This document shows positions 8,126-16,690 of a DNA stretch of 64,000 nt, piece after piece (position 1 is the first letter of the stretch; each line of letters begins with the position of its first letter). The DNA is from RHLJ01 sp048058975. Lineage in GTDB: Bacteria; Bacteroidota; Rhodothermia; Balneolales; Balneolaceae. The position numbers were made by a program, and so were the translations under genes. The stretch is from assembly GCA_048058975.1 (NCBI GenBank), contig JBLLNP010000002.1, forward strand, positions 1 through 64,000. Reading direction: 5' to 3'. The notes beneath the pieces are model-generated. The model was given only the letters and a program-made list of their open reading frames with translations. It made no database searches and was not told the DNA's origin.

Positions 8126-9821
8126 ACTCCGAAGAATTGATCACTGTTTTAGTTGAGGAATCAGAATCTTTATCAGATTTAAGCTTTTCTTCTTCCCGCA
8201 CAAAAATAGGAAATCTTATCGTGAAAGTAGTACCCTTTCCAACTTCGCTGGTAACTTCTATAGTTCCACCGTTTAGTTGTATCAGATTTTTAACAATGCT
8301 TAAGCCAAGTCCATGTCCTTTTGTTTTGGCATTAAGAGAATCTTCAACCCGATAGAATTTTTTAAAGATATTTTTCTGGTGTTTTTTGGGGATGCCAATA
8401 CCGGTGTCAGAAATATGAAGAACCATATTTTTAGGTTCTGATTCGACTTTAAACCTGATTGATTTCTTACGATCTCCACAATATTTGATCGCGTTTTCAG
8501 TAAGGTTACTCAATACTGTTTCAAGATGGGATCTGTCAATCATAATAAGTGCCCGATCCATACTATATCTGAACGAAACAGTAAATCCCTTCTCCTCAAT
8601 ATATGAGCGGTTCTCTTTAATATATTCTTTCACTAACTCATTGAGGTTTGATGGAGCCGCTTTAATAAGAGTTTGCCCTGAGTCGGTTTTGGCAACGTCC
8701 AGTAATTTCTCAATCATACCACGAAGACGGATGGATTCATTATAGATGTGCATCCCATATTGCTTTAAACGTTCCTTTTCTGTTACTCTTCCGTCAGAAA
8801 TATTTTCTCCTGCAGCCTGCATAACGGCCAATGGAGTTTTGAGTTCGTGAGTTACATTCGCCAGAAAGCCCGCCTGACGTTGCGATAAATTTCGCTCTTT
8901 TTGTGCCGTGAAAAACATGAACAGCAGGGCTCCAATCACAAAAAGCATTGCAACCCCAAGTACAAACAAATTTTTGAATAATGTTTCGTCGTATAAAGCC
9001 CCTACTGGATTTTCTATGAATCCGACTTTAATATTCCAGTTTTCAAACATATCTCCCGGAAAGAACTTTCGGGAGTTGATAAGTTCACGGTCAAAGTTTA
9101 CAGCAGGGTTATTTGTTGCCAGAACATCATTATTCGCCCAGTCATGCAACCAAAGTACAGTTCCGGGATTGGTTTTCGGGTCAAAATATTCTGTAAGCAA
9201 AGGAGCTATTACATCATCTACAATGTATTCTTTATTCATTGAAACCGAGAGGTAACCAATTATCCGGTTTTCAGATAAATTGATGAACCCGATATTCATA
9301 GTACGATGAGCATCGAACTCCACATTATTATTCCATCTATAGTCAAAGCTATTAAGCTCAATACGTGCCTTTGTACGTGCAAGTCCTACACCATCACAAA
9401 GTGTTGAAGGATAATTCTCGGTGTATTCCATAATCTGAGTGCTGTAATTATATACGTACACCTTGGTTCCTTCTATACATGGATCAGTACCTTCTGGAGT
9501 ATAATAAAGGCCGTCAAAAAGTGGACTTTCAGCAGCAGAAATAATCTTTTCATGTAACTGGGGAGGAAACCTCCCAGAGTTTTCAATGGTACTCTCAGTG
9601 GGCTCTAGTTCCAGATTACCTAACCCTTCAAAAGGCTGATAGATTTGACGCCAGACATTCCTTGTAAGTTCATCAACAAGAGAAAGTTGACGTTCTTCTT
9701 CGCCATCGATCATTCTGGCACGAATATCGTACAAGGAGTAAACGTTCATTCCTGTTAAGGCAATTATGGCTAAAAGCCCTATACCCAGCAATGCCCATCT
9801 AAAAGCTTTACTTCTGAACAT
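8118..9821 (-). CDS. Membrane sensor histidine kinase
   Basis: A 567-aa sensor kinase pairing with the downstream response regulator. It has TM1 at about residues 8-30, a large periplasmic sensor region of about 250 residues with two cysteines (Cys115, Cys142) and no family I recognise, and TM2 at about 284-305. The HisKA domain has phospho-acceptor His325 in 'NVTHELKTPLAV'. The HATPase_c domain shows an N box 'LTENAIKYC', G1 'ISDTGIGIP', F box 'IFKKFYRVEDS' and G2 'KGHGLGLSIV'. There is no HAMP domain. The C-terminal tail is Ser/Lys-rich. The signal sensed is unknown. Confidence 0.95.
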   Translation of the reverse strand: MFRSKAFRWALLGIGLLAIIALTGMNVYSLYDIRARMIDGEEERQLSLVDELTRNVWRQIYQPFEGLGNLELEPTESTIENSGRFPPQLHEKIISAAESPLFDGLYYTPEGTDPCIEGTKVYVYNYSTQIMEYTENYPSTLCDGVGLARTKARIELNSFDYRWNNNVEFDAHRTMNIGFINLSENRIIGYLSVSMNKEYIVDDVIAPLLTEYFDPKTNPGTVLWLHDWANNDVLATNNPAVNFDRELINSRKFFPGDMFENWNIKVGFIENPVGALYDETLFKNLFVLGVAMLFVIGALLFMFFTAQKERNLSQRQAGFLANVTHELKTPLAVMQAAGENISDGRVTEKERLKQYGMHIYNESIRLRGMIEKLLDVAKTDSGQTLIKAAPSNLNELVKEYIKENRSYIEEKGFTVSFRYSMDRALIMIDRSHLETVLSNLTENAIKYCGDRKKSIRFKVESEPKNMVLHISDTGIGIPKKHQKNIFKKFYRVEDSLNAKTKGHGLGLSIVKNLIQLNGGTIEVTSEVGKGTTFTIRFPIFVREEEKLKSDKDSDSSTKTVINSSEYA

Positions 9822-9937
9822 ATAAATTCAATTGGCGATACATTTGAATAGAAAATACCAGATGAGAAGATTACATCCACAAGAAAATGGTAAAACTTCG
9901 TGAAGTAAAAAGTAGTAATTCGTAAAAGCTTAGGTAA

Positions 9938-10315
9938 TTATTTTCCGAAATTACGCTCAAGAGATTCTTTGAGATCGTTAAACTCAATTGGCTTAACAAG
10001 GTAATCTACATAGCTGGTTTCTTTAGCTCTTTGTACATGATAAGGATCTGAATTACCTGTTATATAAATAACGGGTACATCAGAAAACTTACGGATCTCA
10101 GTCATAGCGTCAATCCCATCCATTTCACCTTCTAAAGAAATGTCCATAAGAATCAAGTCAGGACTGATTCTTTTGGCAACTTCAATAGCGGTTTTTCCAT
10201 AAACAAGCTCACCTTCTGCGTCATATCCAAGCTTTTCCAGGTAGCTTTCGTATAGAAGATTAAGTATCAGATCGTCTTCAACGATCATCACTGTTTTATT
10301 CTGAGATTTTTCCAT
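9938..10315 (-). CDS. Single-domain response regulator (receiver only)
   Basis: A 125-aa receiver with no output domain. It carries 'IVEDDLILN' (acidic pair), phospho-acceptor Asp58 in 'LILMDISLEGEMDGIDAM', the Thr in 'VIYITGNS' and the Lys in 'DYLVKPIEF'. Such proteins act by protein-protein contact in phosphorelays. It is encoded upstream of the histidine kinase on the same strand, 116 bp away, so it may be co-regulated but is not tightly coupled. The 258 bp up to the next gene (10316-10574) are AT-rich and contain divergent promoter space only. Confidence 0.93.
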   Translation of the reverse strand: MEKSQNKTVMIVEDDLILNLLYESYLEKLGYDAEGELVYGKTAIEVAKRISPDLILMDISLEGEMDGIDAMTEIRKFSDVPVIYITGNSDPYHVQRAKETSYVDYLVKPIEFNDLKESLERNFGK

Positions 10316-10574
10316 TTTCTAAGCCTTAATCATTCCTTTTATGTCCAACCCCTAATTCTTAATAATACCACGAATAATTACAAAACGAAATTCTTAGAAA
10401 AGAATTTGATCTAATTCTTTTATGAGCGGTAGAGCAAATAAAAAAGCCTGATAATATTTCTTACCGGGCAGGGACTCAAGAATAAACTAGCACAGTGTTA
10501 ATGTTAGTTATAGATCGGATTTAAATTCTTTTTTCTTTTTAATAGAGGCTTATCTTAGAAAGAAAATTTTTTAA

Positions 10575-11744
10575 ATGCATATCCATTTAACCGGTTCCAT
10601 TATAAAACAAGTTGAGAGCATCATTCAATCAGCTATTGAATTTGAAGCCAGTGATATTCATATAGAACCCTTTGAGAAAAGCTTTAGACTTAGATTCAGA
10701 CTGGACGGGGTTCTTCAGAAAGTGTCAGATTTACAGGTAAATCAAAAAGAAGCGCTTGTTTCCAGGGTCAAGATTATGGCCAACCTCGATATAGCTGAAA
10801 AAAGAAGGCCGCAGGATGGAAGAATCAAAGTGCGTTCAAAAAAAGGCATCGATATTGATTTGAGGGTATCAACGCTGCCTACTCAATATGGTGAGAAAGT
10901 GGTAATGCGAATTCTGGATAAAAGCCATCTTAATTTAGAGCTGGAATCGCTTGGCTTTGATGGAGAAGTTCTTTCAAAATTCAGAAAAGGAATTCATAAT
11001 CCTTATGGTATGATTTTGGTAACAGGTCCAACCGGAAGTGGAAAAACCACATCTTTATATGCTGCTTTAAACGAGCTAAATACCCAGGGAGTTAATATTA
11101 CGACTATCGAAGACCCGATTGAATATAATCTGGAGGGGATTAATCAAACGCAGGTTCACGAAGAAATTGATCTCACTTTTGCAAATATTCTGCGCTCCAT
11201 ACTTCGGCAGGATCCAAACATAATTATGGTTGGAGAGATCAGAGATAAAGAAACTGCCGAAATTGCTATACGTTCTTCTTTAACAGGGCACTTAGTGTTT
11301 TCTACGCTCCATACCAATGATGCAGCCTCTGCAGTTTCACGACTTACCGATATGGGAGTGGAACCTTTTCTTGTTACTTCTTCTGTACGGTTAGTTATGG
11401 CTCAGCGACTGGTCAGGAAAATATGCCAGAAATGTAAAGAGAAAGATTCACCGGACTTTTCTTTACTTAAAGAATTAAGGCTAGATCAGGATAAAGTCAC
11501 TTTCTACAAGGGGAAAGGATGTGAGGTATGTAATCATACGGGGTACAAAGGAAGGGTTGCCTTAATCGAGTTACTTGAAATGGACTCAGATTTATCAAAT
11601 AAGATTCAATTAAACGCCAATGCCGGGGATATTAAAAAGCTTGCCACCGAAAAAGGAATGGTATCTCTAAGAGAGGCCGGGATTCAAAAAGTAAAGGATG
11701 GGCTTACAACCGTTGAGGAAATTTATCGGGAAACGGTACTTTAA
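10575..11744 (+). CDS. gspE: Type II secretion/type IV pilus assembly ATPase (GspE/PilB-like), short form
   Basis: A 389-aa secretion ATPase powering pseudopilus or pilus assembly. It has Walker A 'GPTGSGKTT' (residues 151-159), the Asp box 'TTIEDPIEY', Walker B 'NIIMVGEIRD', the His box 'GHLVFSTLHTND', and a zinc-binding four-cysteine motif (Cys284, 287, 316, 319). It begins at the linker/N2 domain ('ASDIHIEP') and lacks the usual N-terminal T2SSE_N domain, about 150 residues shorter than typical. The codon just before the ATG is TAA, so the short form is genuine, or at least not a start-calling error. Partner genes lie at 31-36.7 kb and 48.9-52.2 kb. No PilT-type retraction ATPase is in the window. 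Confidence 0.93.
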   Translation: MHIHLTGSIIKQVESIIQSAIEFEASDIHIEPFEKSFRLRFRLDGVLQKVSDLQVNQKEALVSRVKIMANLDIAEKRRPQDGRIKVRSKKGIDIDLRVSTLPTQYGEKVVMRILDKSHLNLELESLGFDGEVLSKFRKGIHNPYGMILVTGPTGSGKTTSLYAALNELNTQGVNITTIEDPIEYNLEGINQTQVHEEIDLTFANILRSILRQDPNIIMVGEIRDKETAEIAIRSSLTGHLVFSTLHTNDAASAVSRLTDMGVEPFLVTSSVRLVMAQRLVRKICQKCKEKDSPDFSLLKELRLDQDKVTFYKGKGCEVCNHTGYKGRVALIELLEMDSDLSNKIQLNANAGDIKKLATEKGMVSLREAGIQKVKDGLTTVEEIYRETVL

Positions 11745-11856
11745 GATTACTCACTTTCTATACATTTATCTTAGGAGTTTCAGGTATGGTTTTATTAATA
11801 CTTGATTCTAACTTTAAAGATCGTTAAATGGCTTAAAATTATAATTAATTATAAGT

Positions 11857-12077
11857 CATGAATAAATTTAAGACTTTAATATATGTAACAATATTTTTTC
11901 AACTGTATTTGAGTAAGGTTATTTGGGCTCAAAACTTTACTACCGATGTTTCAATTACAGGATATTAAGTACAAGAGAATAGCTGCACAAAAGAAAGTTT
12001 TATTAAAACAACAAGAGTTGCTTAATGATATCTTCATAAAAATGAATCAACTTTATCTAAAAAATAGCGAGGAATAA
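11857..12077 (+). pseudogene. Decayed remnant of a secreted tail-fibre-like gene
   Basis: An ATG at 11857 opens a 36-codon frame with a good signal peptide ('...SKVIWAQNFTTD') that stops at about 11967. In the +1-shifted frame (from 11946) a coiled-coil tail follows ('AAQKKVLLKQQELLND', 'KMNQLYLKNSEE') and ends in a TAA at 12075-12077, which overlaps the ATG of the next gene. Signal peptide plus coiled-coil tail is the two-end signature of the tail-fibre-like genes that follow, with the middle missing and the frames disjointed. I read it as an internal-deletion remnant. A real 36-aa peptide gene is the alternative. Confidence 0.5.
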
Positions 12078-13252
12078 TGCATAAAACACATCTCTTTTTC
12101 CTGATTTTTATAACCCTAAGCACCGTTAACGCACAAAATAGTTATCCAACTAGTGGAAAAGCTTTAGTTTCAGGGTTAGATGTTGGTATAAATCGTAATG
12201 CTATTGCTTCAAATGTAGGGTTAAATCTTGGTCATACTCCTTACACTAATATTAATATTACTCACGATACCTGGAGTGGGTCACATGGTATTTTATTTAA
12301 TGCTTATCAAGCTGATCCAAATCCATCCGGAGGACTGGATGTGTATGGAAATACAAAGTTCTCCAATGATGTTGGGGCTTATAACAGTGGGGCTGGAGCT
12401 ATCATGTACTACGGAAACGGAGGAACAATGAAATTTTATGTTACTCCAGCTTCTTCAGGAAAAGATTCTTTGGTTAGCTGGGGGACACCACAGATGACTA
12501 TAAAAAGAAGTGGAAATGTAGGAATTGGAATAAGCGATCCTGAATCATCTTTTCATGTTGCTTCTGATGGTACTGCGTTCCAAATCACACCCATTTCTTC
12601 AAATGCGGATGTTTCGCAATCAATTATTGCGTTCAATACAAATAATGACGCGCCTACTTCTGATGTGGATGCAGTACTTAATTTAGTTGGAGCTCAAAGC
12701 GGCTCTTTCAATCATAAACGTGTTAGTCTTAAAGCTTTGGGTACTACGGGAGGAAATAGAGAGGGTATTTTAGTGATTGAGGCTCGCGAACAATCTAGTG
12801 GTGATAATGTAGAGGTAGCAAGATTTCAAGGAGATGGTAATGTAGGCATAGGCACCTCCAACCCAGATCAAAAACTCACCGTGAAAGGCAAAATCCATTC
12901 TGAGGAAGTGATAGTAGATCTAAATGTACCCGGGCCGGATTATGTATTTGAGGAAGACTACAACCTTACCTCACTGAAAGAACTTGAGGCCTACATCAAA
13001 GCCAATAAGCACTTGCCGGAAATCCCCTCCGCCAAAGAAATGGAAGCCAATGGGATTACTTTGGGTGAAATGAATGTGCTGTTGTTAAAGAAGATTGAGG
13101 AGTTGACATTGCATGCTATTGCTCAGGAAAAGACATTGAATGAAAAACATAAGATGTTAGAGGAAGAGAAAGAGCATAATAACACCCAGCAAAGAACGAT
13201 TGAAATGCTAATCAAACGAATAGAAAAACTCGAAGCAAAAGGAAAACAATAA
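12077..13252 (+). CDS. Secreted tail-fibre-like protein 1 (island A)
   Basis: A 391-aa exported protein (signal peptide ending 'STVNAQ'), first of seven related proteins in the window. Common architecture: signal peptide, beta-rich variable body with 'GNVGIGTSNP'-type repeats, a conserved module of about 90 residues containing 'KIHSEEVIVDLNV', 'DYVFEEDY', 'AYIKANKHLPEIPSAKEME' and 'LGEMNVLLLKKIEELTLHAI', and a terminal coiled coil. In Bacteroidota this module is often annotated as tail-fibre domain; its biochemical role is unknown, and trimerisation or chaperoning is plausible. The Ser-Lys dyad region of S74 endosialidase chaperones is not seen. Start codon overlaps the stop of the preceding remnant (TAATG). 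The coiled coil runs from about residue 335 to the end. Confidence 0.8.
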   Translation: MHKTHLFFLIFITLSTVNAQNSYPTSGKALVSGLDVGINRNAIASNVGLNLGHTPYTNINITHDTWSGSHGILFNAYQADPNPSGGLDVYGNTKFSNDVGAYNSGAGAIMYYGNGGTMKFYVTPASSGKDSLVSWGTPQMTIKRSGNVGIGISDPESSFHVASDGTAFQITPISSNADVSQSIIAFNTNNDAPTSDVDAVLNLVGAQSGSFNHKRVSLKALGTTGGNREGILVIEAREQSSGDNVEVARFQGDGNVGIGTSNPDQKLTVKGKIHSEEVIVDLNVPGPDYVFEEDYNLTSLKELEAYIKANKHLPEIPSAKEMEANGITLGEMNVLLLKKIEELTLHAIAQEKTLNEKHKMLEEEKEHNNTQQRTIEMLIKRIEKLEAKGKQ

Positions 13253-13253
13253 G

Positions 13254-14513
13254 ATGAAGAAGATTTTTGGACTAGTAATACTAATAGTAGTTTGTACATC
13301 TCTAACCCAAGCCCAAACAGCTACCAACAAAATAGATTCCACTGGAAATGTTGGGATTGGGACGTTGAGCCCGATAAGCTTATTGCATGTGAATGGAACT
13401 ATAAGGTCAAGCAACGAATTGATTATATCAAGAACTTCAAATGCTGTTCGGGGTATTCATTTAGAACAAACAGGGCATGGAGATTCTCCTCGTTTTGTGC
13501 TTTCAGGTACAAGTGGAGCTTATTCAATGGCAGTGCTAAGTGGTGGCTTATCATTTAGAAGCGATGCAATTTATAATTCCGCATCTGGTATTGAGCGAAT
13601 GAGGTTAACATCTTCAGAACTTAATATTAGGGTGAATACAGACATAAACGGTTCATTAAAAACCACTGGTGCTTACACCCTCGAATCTGCAAATCCTACT
13701 ATGATCTTCAAAGAAACTGGGATATCAAACAACGATTATGATATCCAGGTTAATAACGGAGATTTTAAAATCTTAAAGGTTGATGACACAAGATCCACAT
13801 TCGAAAATGTATTTACCATTTTGGATAATGAGAATATAGGCATAGGAAGTAGTTACCCAGAAGCAGATTTACATATTAAAGAATCATCAATAGGAGCTCC
13901 CTCTCTTCTAATCCAAAGAAAAGGATATGTTGGTGGTTCTGGAGGTGAAGCAGGAGCTGAGCTGGGTACAATTCTTTTCAAGAACGATCATACCAACAAC
14001 TATGGAGCAATGATTAAGGGGGTAATTTCACCAAGTGGTTGGGCAGATAATGCAGCGTTAGACTTTTATGTGAGCCGAAATAATTCCTACAATATGGTAA
14101 TGAGAATTGACAGCGATGAAAATGTTGGCATTGGAGTAACAGATCCTGCCCATAAGCTTGATGTATCAGGCACGATACATTCCGAAGAAGTGATAGTGGA
14201 TTTAAATGTAGAAGGCCCGGATTATGTATTTGAGGAAGATTACGCCCTGCCCTCTCTTTCTGAGATTGAGGCATTCATAAAAGCCAACAAGCACTTGCCG
14301 GAAATTCCCTCGGCCAAAGAAATGGAAGAAAACGGAATTATTTTGGGGGAGATGAACATGCTTTTGCTCAAAAAAATAGAGGAGTTGACATTGCATGCTA
14401 TTGCTCAGGAAAAAGCAAAAGACAAACAACAGTCAATTAATGAAGAACAACGAGAACTAATTAATCAATTGTTAAAAAGGGTGGAACAACTAGAAAAGAA
14501 AGGAGAACAGTAA
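13254..14513 (+). CDS. Secreted tail-fibre-like protein 2 (island A)
   Basis: A 419-aa member of the same family. The signal peptide ends 'SLTQAQ', followed by 'NVGIGTLSPISLLHVNG', which recurs as 'NIGIGSSYPEADLHI' and 'NVGIGVTDPAHKLDVSG', i.e. three copies of the repeat linking beta-rich segments. The conserved C-terminal module ('EEVIVDLNVEGPDYVFEEDY') and a coiled coil follow. One base separates it from the preceding stop and one from the next ATG, so the four tail-fibre genes are translated as a tight operon. Its first 30 residues are almost identical to those of protein 4, which suggests recent duplication or gene conversion. Confidence 0.8.
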   Translation: MKKIFGLVILIVVCTSLTQAQTATNKIDSTGNVGIGTLSPISLLHVNGTIRSSNELIISRTSNAVRGIHLEQTGHGDSPRFVLSGTSGAYSMAVLSGGLSFRSDAIYNSASGIERMRLTSSELNIRVNTDINGSLKTTGAYTLESANPTMIFKETGISNNDYDIQVNNGDFKILKVDDTRSTFENVFTILDNENIGIGSSYPEADLHIKESSIGAPSLLIQRKGYVGGSGGEAGAELGTILFKNDHTNNYGAMIKGVISPSGWADNAALDFYVSRNNSYNMVMRIDSDENVGIGVTDPAHKLDVSGTIHSEEVIVDLNVEGPDYVFEEDYALPSLSEIEAFIKANKHLPEIPSAKEMEENGIILGEMNMLLLKKIEELTLHAIAQEKAKDKQQSINEEQRELINQLLKRVEQLEKKGEQ

Positions 14514-14514
14514 G

Positions 14515-15519
14515 ATGAAAAGATGTAGCCTATTAATACTGTTTGTAATTCTCTTTACAAATACTGCCAAAGCTCAGGTAGAATACAACAAACAAATTGT
14601 TCCAGCTAACAGGTCGATAGGAGCCAGTTTAGAAAAAAATGTTTTGTTTTATGCTGACAAGAGGTTTTCTGTAACTCAACAAGGAGATGCGTCACTCAAT
14701 CTTTCCAACTTATTTGATGGTAAAATGGAGCCATCATACACGAGTAGTGCTCCTTCATTGACCAATCCAACCATTATAACAGTAGAAAATTTACCATATC
14801 CACATACTCAGCAAGGAGCCTGGGTGGGATGGAGTACTCGTTGGTGGACGCCTACTCGATTTAAAATTGAAGGGTTTAACACCTATAATGGAGTTGACAG
14901 TTGGGTAGAAATTACCAATATCACTTCATATAGCGAATACAGTTATATGGAGAAGGTTCCTGCTGGTCGCTATACAAAGATTCGATTTACCTTTTATGAA
15001 GCGAATGGAACAGATGGCCGGCTTGGAATTTCTGAGTTATTCTTCCTAATGCCTGAATCTGTTAAGGCGTATGATAATTTGATGGTTCAGTATAATTCAA
15101 ATGGCAACGTCGGTATTGGAACAACAAACCCCGATCAAAAACTCACCGTGAAAGGCAAAATCCATTCTGAGGAAGTAATTGTAGATCTAAATGTACCCGG
15201 CCCGGATTATGTGTTCGAGGAAGATTACGATCTTACCTCACTGAAAGAACTTGAGGCCTACATCAAAGCCAACAAGCACTTGCCGGAAATTCCTTCTGCC
15301 AAAGAAATGGAAGCTAATGGTATCATCCTAGGTGAGATGAACATGCTGCTGCTGAAGAAGATTGAGGAGTTAACATTGCATGCTATTTCACAGGAAAAAG
15401 CGATTGAACACGGACAAAAGACGGAAGATGAGCTGATAATGAGATTAGGAAAGCAAGAATCGATGATTAATAAGCTTATGAAAAGAATAGAACAATTAGA
15501 GAAGAAAGGAGACAAGTAA
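14515..15519 (+). CDS. Secreted tail-fibre-like protein 3 with discoidin-like domain (island A)
   Basis: A 334-aa member with a different body. After the signal peptide ('NTAKAQ') comes a region, about residues 45-180, resembling an F5/8 type C (discoidin, galactose-binding-like) fold: 'LSNLFDGKMEPSYTS', 'PTRFKIEGFN', 'WVEITNITSYSEYSYM', 'GRYTKIRFTFYE' and 'LGISELFFL'. One 'NVGIGTTNPDQKLTVKG' repeat, the conserved C-terminal module and a coiled coil follow. This suggests a carbohydrate- or surface-binding head on a common stalk; the discoidin assignment is by pattern only. DNA encoding the module shares 44 consecutive bases with protein 1 (around 12868 and 15134). Confidence 0.75.
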   Translation: MKRCSLLILFVILFTNTAKAQVEYNKQIVPANRSIGASLEKNVLFYADKRFSVTQQGDASLNLSNLFDGKMEPSYTSSAPSLTNPTIITVENLPYPHTQQGAWVGWSTRWWTPTRFKIEGFNTYNGVDSWVEITNITSYSEYSYMEKVPAGRYTKIRFTFYEANGTDGRLGISELFFLMPESVKAYDNLMVQYNSNGNVGIGTTNPDQKLTVKGKIHSEEVIVDLNVPGPDYVFEEDYDLTSLKELEAYIKANKHLPEIPSAKEMEANGIILGEMNMLLLKKIEELTLHAISQEKAIEHGQKTEDELIMRLGKQESMINKLMKRIEQLEKKGDK

Positions 15520-15520
15520 C

Positions 15521-16675
15521 ATGAAGAAGATTTTTGGACTACTAATACTAATAGTAGTTTGTACATCATTAACACATGCCCAAACCGCTACCAATAAAAT
15601 TGATTCTACTGGGAACATTGGTATAGGCACAATAACGCCTTCAGTCCCTTTAGAAATTAATGGAACCGGGAATAAGCTAAGATTGTGGAAAGGGCTTGGA
15701 AATGCAAAAATCGATATTTTTTCTGGCGGTGATGGATCACATAATAATTCTCCAATAGAAATTTCTTCATATGGATATGGTGGATCCTCAGACTTACGAT
15801 TTACTATTAGAAATTGGGGTGGAAGTTATTTTTACCAAATTAATTCTATCGATGGAGTTTATAATTTGGCCAAGATAAGCAAATCAGGAGGTAGTTCAGA
15901 AGGTATTAACTCTGGTGCTGGTATTCTCGATTTGTTTACACTGAACCAAGGAATAGGAATTCGACTTCATGGAAATGGGAATTCATATTTTAATTCTGGC
16001 AACGTTGGTATTGGTACTACGTCTCCAGCACAAAAGCTACATGTTAGTTCAGGCACTTCAGGTGATGCAGTTTTTAAAATAGAATCCGATACAGATAATA
16101 ACAATGAAGGGGATAATTCAAGGATCGAAATTATTCAGGATGGAGGACTACACGGAGCATTGATAGGGTTCAATTCAGATTGGAGTGGCACTAGTGAATC
16201 TGATAATCTTTTTAGGGTAGTAACACGAAGAAGTAATACAAATGACGAAGATGCATTTGTGATCAAAACGACCTACTCAAACTCGATAACCAGATCATTT
16301 GTTGGAATAGGCACTATTAATCCTTCTCATGAACTCGAAGTAAACGGCACCATACGTTCTAAGGAAGTAATTGTAGAAGCCACTGGTTGGCCAGATTACG
16401 TATTTGAAGAAAATTACAATCTCCCATCCCTTTCCGAAATAGAGGCTTTCATAAAAGCCAATAAACATTTACCGGAAATCCCTTCTGCCAAAGAAATGGA
16501 AGTCAATGGGATTACTCTGGGTGAGATGAACATGCTGCTGCTCAAAAAAATAGAGGAGTTGACACTTCACACCATTCAGCAACAGAAAGAGCTTGATACC
16601 CAAAAAGGACTATACGAACAAACCATAAACCTGCTTTTACAACGAATAGAAGCATTGGAACAAAAATCAGAATAA
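15521..16675 (+). CDS. Secreted tail-fibre-like protein 4 (island A)
   Basis: A 384-aa member and the last of the tandem four. The signal peptide ends 'SLTHAQ', followed by 'NIGIGTITPSVPLEING', 'NVGIGTTSPAQKLHVSS' and 'FVGIGTINPSHELEVNG'. Its conserved module is the 'RSKEVIVEATGWPDYVF' variant rather than the 'HSEEVIVDLNVPGPDYVF' variant of its neighbours, matching the version found in the island B gene at 36760. A coiled coil ends the protein. It is followed 15 bp later by the OmpH-like gene. Confidence 0.8.
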   Translation: MKKIFGLLILIVVCTSLTHAQTATNKIDSTGNIGIGTITPSVPLEINGTGNKLRLWKGLGNAKIDIFSGGDGSHNNSPIEISSYGYGGSSDLRFTIRNWGGSYFYQINSIDGVYNLAKISKSGGSSEGINSGAGILDLFTLNQGIGIRLHGNGNSYFNSGNVGIGTTSPAQKLHVSSGTSGDAVFKIESDTDNNNEGDNSRIEIIQDGGLHGALIGFNSDWSGTSESDNLFRVVTRRSNTNDEDAFVIKTTYSNSITRSFVGIGTINPSHELEVNGTIRSKEVIVEATGWPDYVFEENYNLPSLSEIEAFIKANKHLPEIPSAKEMEVNGITLGEMNMLLLKKIEELTLHTIQQQKELDTQKGLYEQTINLLLQRIEALEQKSE

Positions 16676-16690
16676 AGGATCATCATCTAC

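Noticed and set aside
10316..10574. Missing N-terminal domain of the GspE ATPase hidden by a frameshift
   Set aside because: TAA directly precedes the ATG and the upstream 258 bp show no coding similarity to T2SSE_N by eye, so the short form is accepted.
11760..11856. Terminator after the GspE gene
   Set aside because: No convincing stem followed by a T-run; only AT-rich sequence.
12880..13060. Peptidase S74 (intramolecular chaperone) identity of the C-terminal module
   Set aside because: The characteristic S74 'D-x-R-x-K' region with the catalytic Ser-Lys dyad is not visible; the module has a different conserved core.
12077..16675. Prophage tail module or contractile injection system
   Set aside because: The 'tail-fibre' proteins have signal peptides, and no capsid, sheath, baseplate or terminase genes are near. 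The name is a domain label only.
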